Source: CAZXNF01 sp050741255
GTDB lineage: Bacteria; Pseudomonadota; Gammaproteobacteria; Burkholderiales; SG8-41
DNA: 7,145 nucleotides
Assembly: GCA_050741255.1 (NCBI GenBank)
Contig: JBOIEQ010000192.1
Coordinates: 1-7,145 of the forward strand
Reading direction: 5' to 3'
Shown here: piece after piece, positions 6,007 to 7,145 of the stretch
How the letters are laid out: every line of letters starts with the position of its first letter
Numbering within the stretch: position 1 is the stretch's first letter
The notes under the pieces: generated by a model
Seen by the model: only the letters and a program-made list of their open reading frames with translations
What the model was told of the DNA's origin: nothing
Databases searched by the model: none
Position numbers and translations under genes: made by a program

Positions 6007-6428
6007 AGGTCACCGAGCGGAAATTCGGCCGGGTGTTTCACCTCCAACTCGAAGCGGGAGACGACTTTTTCAGCAACGTGAACCCGTTCGTGAAGGAGAA
6101 GAACATCCGCGCGGGCACCGTGTTCATGTTCGGCGCGCTGCGGGAGATGGACATGATCACCGGCTTCAACAGCATGCACGGCTACGACGTGGACCGCCGC
6201 CACTTCGACGACTGGCGCGAGTTGGTCGGACTGGGCAGCATCACCTGGCCGGAGAAGCCGCCCGCGGCATTGGGCGAAGGCGTGGTGTGGACGGAACCGC
6301 AACCCTACGTGCACATCCACATGGCCGTCAGCGGCGGACCGGGCAAGACCGATGCCGTGCTGACCGGCCACCTGTCCGATGGCATCGCCAAGGGCGGCAT
6401 GCAGATCACGATTTACGAACTGATCTAG
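6003..6428 (+). CDS. PPC (DUF296)-domain protein
   Basis: The 141 residues are essentially one PPC domain (plants and prokaryotes conserved). Strand GRVFHLQLEAGDDF (9-22) leads to a helix, then IRAGTVFMFGALREM (35-49) with the family's GxxxxxGAL pattern, and late strands PYVHIHMAVSG (101-111) and AVLTGHLSDG (118-127), ending in MQITIYEL. H104, H106 and H123 occupy the positions of histidines that can hold a metal in bacterial members. It is often annotated as DNA-binding because plant AHL proteins pair this domain with an AT-hook, but no AT-hook or helix-turn-helix is present here, so a trimeric ligand-binding or enzymatic role is at least as likely. The ATG at 6003 overlaps the receptor's TGA (ATGA), so translation is coupled. 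Its TAG stop lies in the CTAG at the left end of the 119-bp element. Confidence 0.85.
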   Translation: MKVTERKFGRVFHLQLEAGDDFFSNVNPFVKEKNIRAGTVFMFGALREMDMITGFNSMHGYDVDRRHFDDWRELVGLGSITWPEKPPAALGEGVVWTEPQPYVHIHMAVSGGPGKTDAVLTGHLSDGIAKGGMQITIYELI

Positions 6429-6457
6429 GGAAGCTCTGAAAAACGTTTAATTCGTCA

Positions 6458-6475
6458 TTCCGGCGAAGGCCGGAA
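6458..6475. repeat. Left internal hairpin of the element
   Basis: TTCCGGC (6458-6464) pairs perfectly with GCCGGAA (6469-6475) across the loop GAAG. This is the core of a common proteobacterial interspersed repeat. No T-run follows, so it is not a standard intrinsic terminator. Confidence 0.75.
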
Positions 6476-6498
6476 TCCAGTGAAATCAAGACACTGGA

Positions 6499-6516
6499 CA
6501 CCGGCCTTCGCCGGTG
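6499..6516. repeat. Right internal hairpin of the element
   Basis: CACCGGC (6499-6505) pairs perfectly with GCCGGTG (6510-6516) across the loop CTTC. It is the mirror of the left hairpin except for the outer two base pairs of the stem, which differ on both sides so that pairing is kept. Confidence 0.75.
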
Positions 6517-6539
6517 TGACGGAGTAACTCAGAGCTTCC

Positions 6540-7145
6540 CTAGCGCGTCGGTACCGCCAGCAGGTCCAGGTGGCCGACCGCTAGCGCCAGCGCACCGGCT
6601 GCGATTTGCGCGCTGCGCGTCGCTGACCATGCAGCAAAGTCCGCGGCATGCGCGGGTTCCGTCTCGGTGGCCACCGCGGCTGATTCCGCAACCATTTGCT
6701 GCAGCAGGTCGCGGTCCGCGGCGCCGACCTGCCAGTCGCTGCGGATGGTCTTGACGTCGTAAGCTTGCGCAGCCAAGCGTTGTGCAAGTGCGTCTACCGC
6801 CGTGCCGCCAAGGGCCGGTCCGAAACCCTTGTCGCCGGTCTGATGGCGTTGAAACGCCGCCAGGAGGTGCGCGTCCGCGGGCAAAGCGGGGCGCCAGAGC
6901 CGCCGTCCATCGACGCTCAACGTCGCCAGCAGCGGCAGCTTCGAGCGTGCCAGCCACGCGCCCAGCCGGTCCAGCCACGCGGCCGACACGAGATCGAGAA
7001 ACGCCGTCGTCGTCACACCATCGCAGTCGGTGGCGTCGATCTGTTCCAAGGCATGCGCGAGATCGATCCGGCGTGCACGCACGCGCCAGGTGGATGTTCC
7101 CGCCATGACATCCAGGCTTTCGTCGTTGCGCGAGCACCGCCAACT
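6540..7145 (-). CDS. Class I SAM-dependent methyltransferase, C-terminal part, 5' end outside window
   Basis: The minus-strand frame is open from the window edge to TAG at 6540-6542, giving 201 residues. An internal ATG at 7106 exists, but the frame continues upstream, and the protein clearly lacks its N-terminal SAM-binding glycine loop, so the true start lies beyond the window. Visible pieces are the segment after strand 3 (RRIDLAHALEQID), strand 4 with DGVTTTAFLDLVSAAWLDRL and strand 5 LLATLSVDGRRLW. The family-specific stretch HQTGDKGFGPALGGTA, then SDWQVG, and the final AVGHLDLLAVP follow. These match, from memory, a bacterial methyltransferase subfamily with conserved DKGFGPALG and SDW motifs; the methyl acceptor is not known to me. 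The ending looks natural, so the element next to the stop has not truncated it. It is convergent to, and probably unrelated to, the receptor-PPC operon. Confidence 0.75.
   Translation of the reverse strand, partial: SWRCSRNDESLDVMAGTSTWRVRARRIDLAHALEQIDATDCDGVTTTAFLDLVSAAWLDRLGAWLARSKLPLLATLSVDGRRLWRPALPADAHLLAAFQRHQTGDKGFGPALGGTAVDALAQRLAAQAYDVKTIRSDWQVGAADRDLLQQMVAESAAVATETEPAHAADFAAWSATRSAQIAAGALALAVGHLDLLAVPTR

Larger units (their letters stand above)
6425..6543. mobile_element. 119-bp MITE-like palindromic element with CTAG at both ends
   Basis: The outer 15 bp (6425-6439) are repeated exactly, inverted, at 6529-6543. Both ends carry CTAG (6425-6428 and 6540-6543), which fits a 4-bp target duplication. 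The remaining terminal repeat is GGAAGCTCTGA (6429-6439 / 6529-6539). IS5-group elements are known for YTAR target duplications and ends beginning GGAAG, so a non-autonomous IS5-type derivative is my best guess; a 2-bp TA duplication with GGGAAG ends is the alternative. Inside are two 30-bp arms (6453-6482 and 6492-6521), near-inverted copies around a 9-bp centre, resembling the GTCATTCC...GGAATCCAG repeats scattered in many beta- and gammaproteobacterial genomes. There is no coding capacity. It sits exactly between two convergent genes and may also act as a bidirectional transcription barrier. Confidence 0.72.

Noticed and set aside
6453..6521. Intrinsic terminator at the GC-rich hairpins
   Set aside because: The stems are strong, but no T-run follows on either strand, so only an indirect barrier effect can be suggested.
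6453..6521. CRISPR-like repeats
   Set aside because: There are only two copies, inverted rather than direct, with a 9-bp centre and no spacer series.

Overview
The window is a high-GC accessory or catabolic segment that fits a betaproteobacterium, most likely Burkholderiales. Two periplasmic solute receptors of the Bug/TctC family, which is greatly expanded in that group, lie within 4 kb of each other. Codon choice is strongly G/C at third positions throughout. No rRNA, tRNA, CRISPR array or complete insertion sequence was seen. The organism assignment is inference from gene content.

Layout. (1) Positions 1-2423, minus strand: a three-gene operon running leftward off the window edge, with a Bug-type receptor, a two-domain cupin-like protein of unknown role, and a DsbA/HCCA-isomerase-like thioredoxin-fold protein cut by the window start. 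(2) Positions 2424-2667: a divergent promoter region. (3) Positions 2668-3432, plus: a classical SDR oxidoreductase. (4) Positions 3429-4841, minus: an MmgE/PrpD-family protein whose stop overlaps the SDR stop tail-to-tail in the four bases CTAA. (5) Positions 4842-5013: a second divergent promoter region with a perfect 7-bp inverted repeat between the two candidate promoters. (6) Positions 5014-6428, plus: a second Bug-type receptor translationally coupled (ATGA) to a small PPC/DUF296-domain protein. (7) Positions 6425-6543: a 119-bp palindromic, MITE-like element with CTAG at both ends. (8) Positions 6540-7145, minus: the C-terminal part of a class I SAM-dependent methyltransferase, cut by the window end.

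How the genes may work together. Bug receptors bind small, usually carboxylated, compounds in the periplasm. SDR and MmgE/PrpD enzymes act on hydroxy or keto acids and on tricarboxylic-acid-like substrates. The group therefore looks like a scavenging and breakdown module for an organic acid, with cupin, DsbA-like and PPC proteins as accessory parts. The substrate cannot be read from the sequence. No TctA/TctB membrane subunits and no regulator gene lie in the window.

The most interesting local signal is the 119-bp element. It appears to have entered a CTAG tetranucleotide that two convergent genes once shared as overlapping TAG stops. Duplication of the target would have left each gene with its own stop. 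Inside it are two hairpins whose stems differ by paired, compensating changes.
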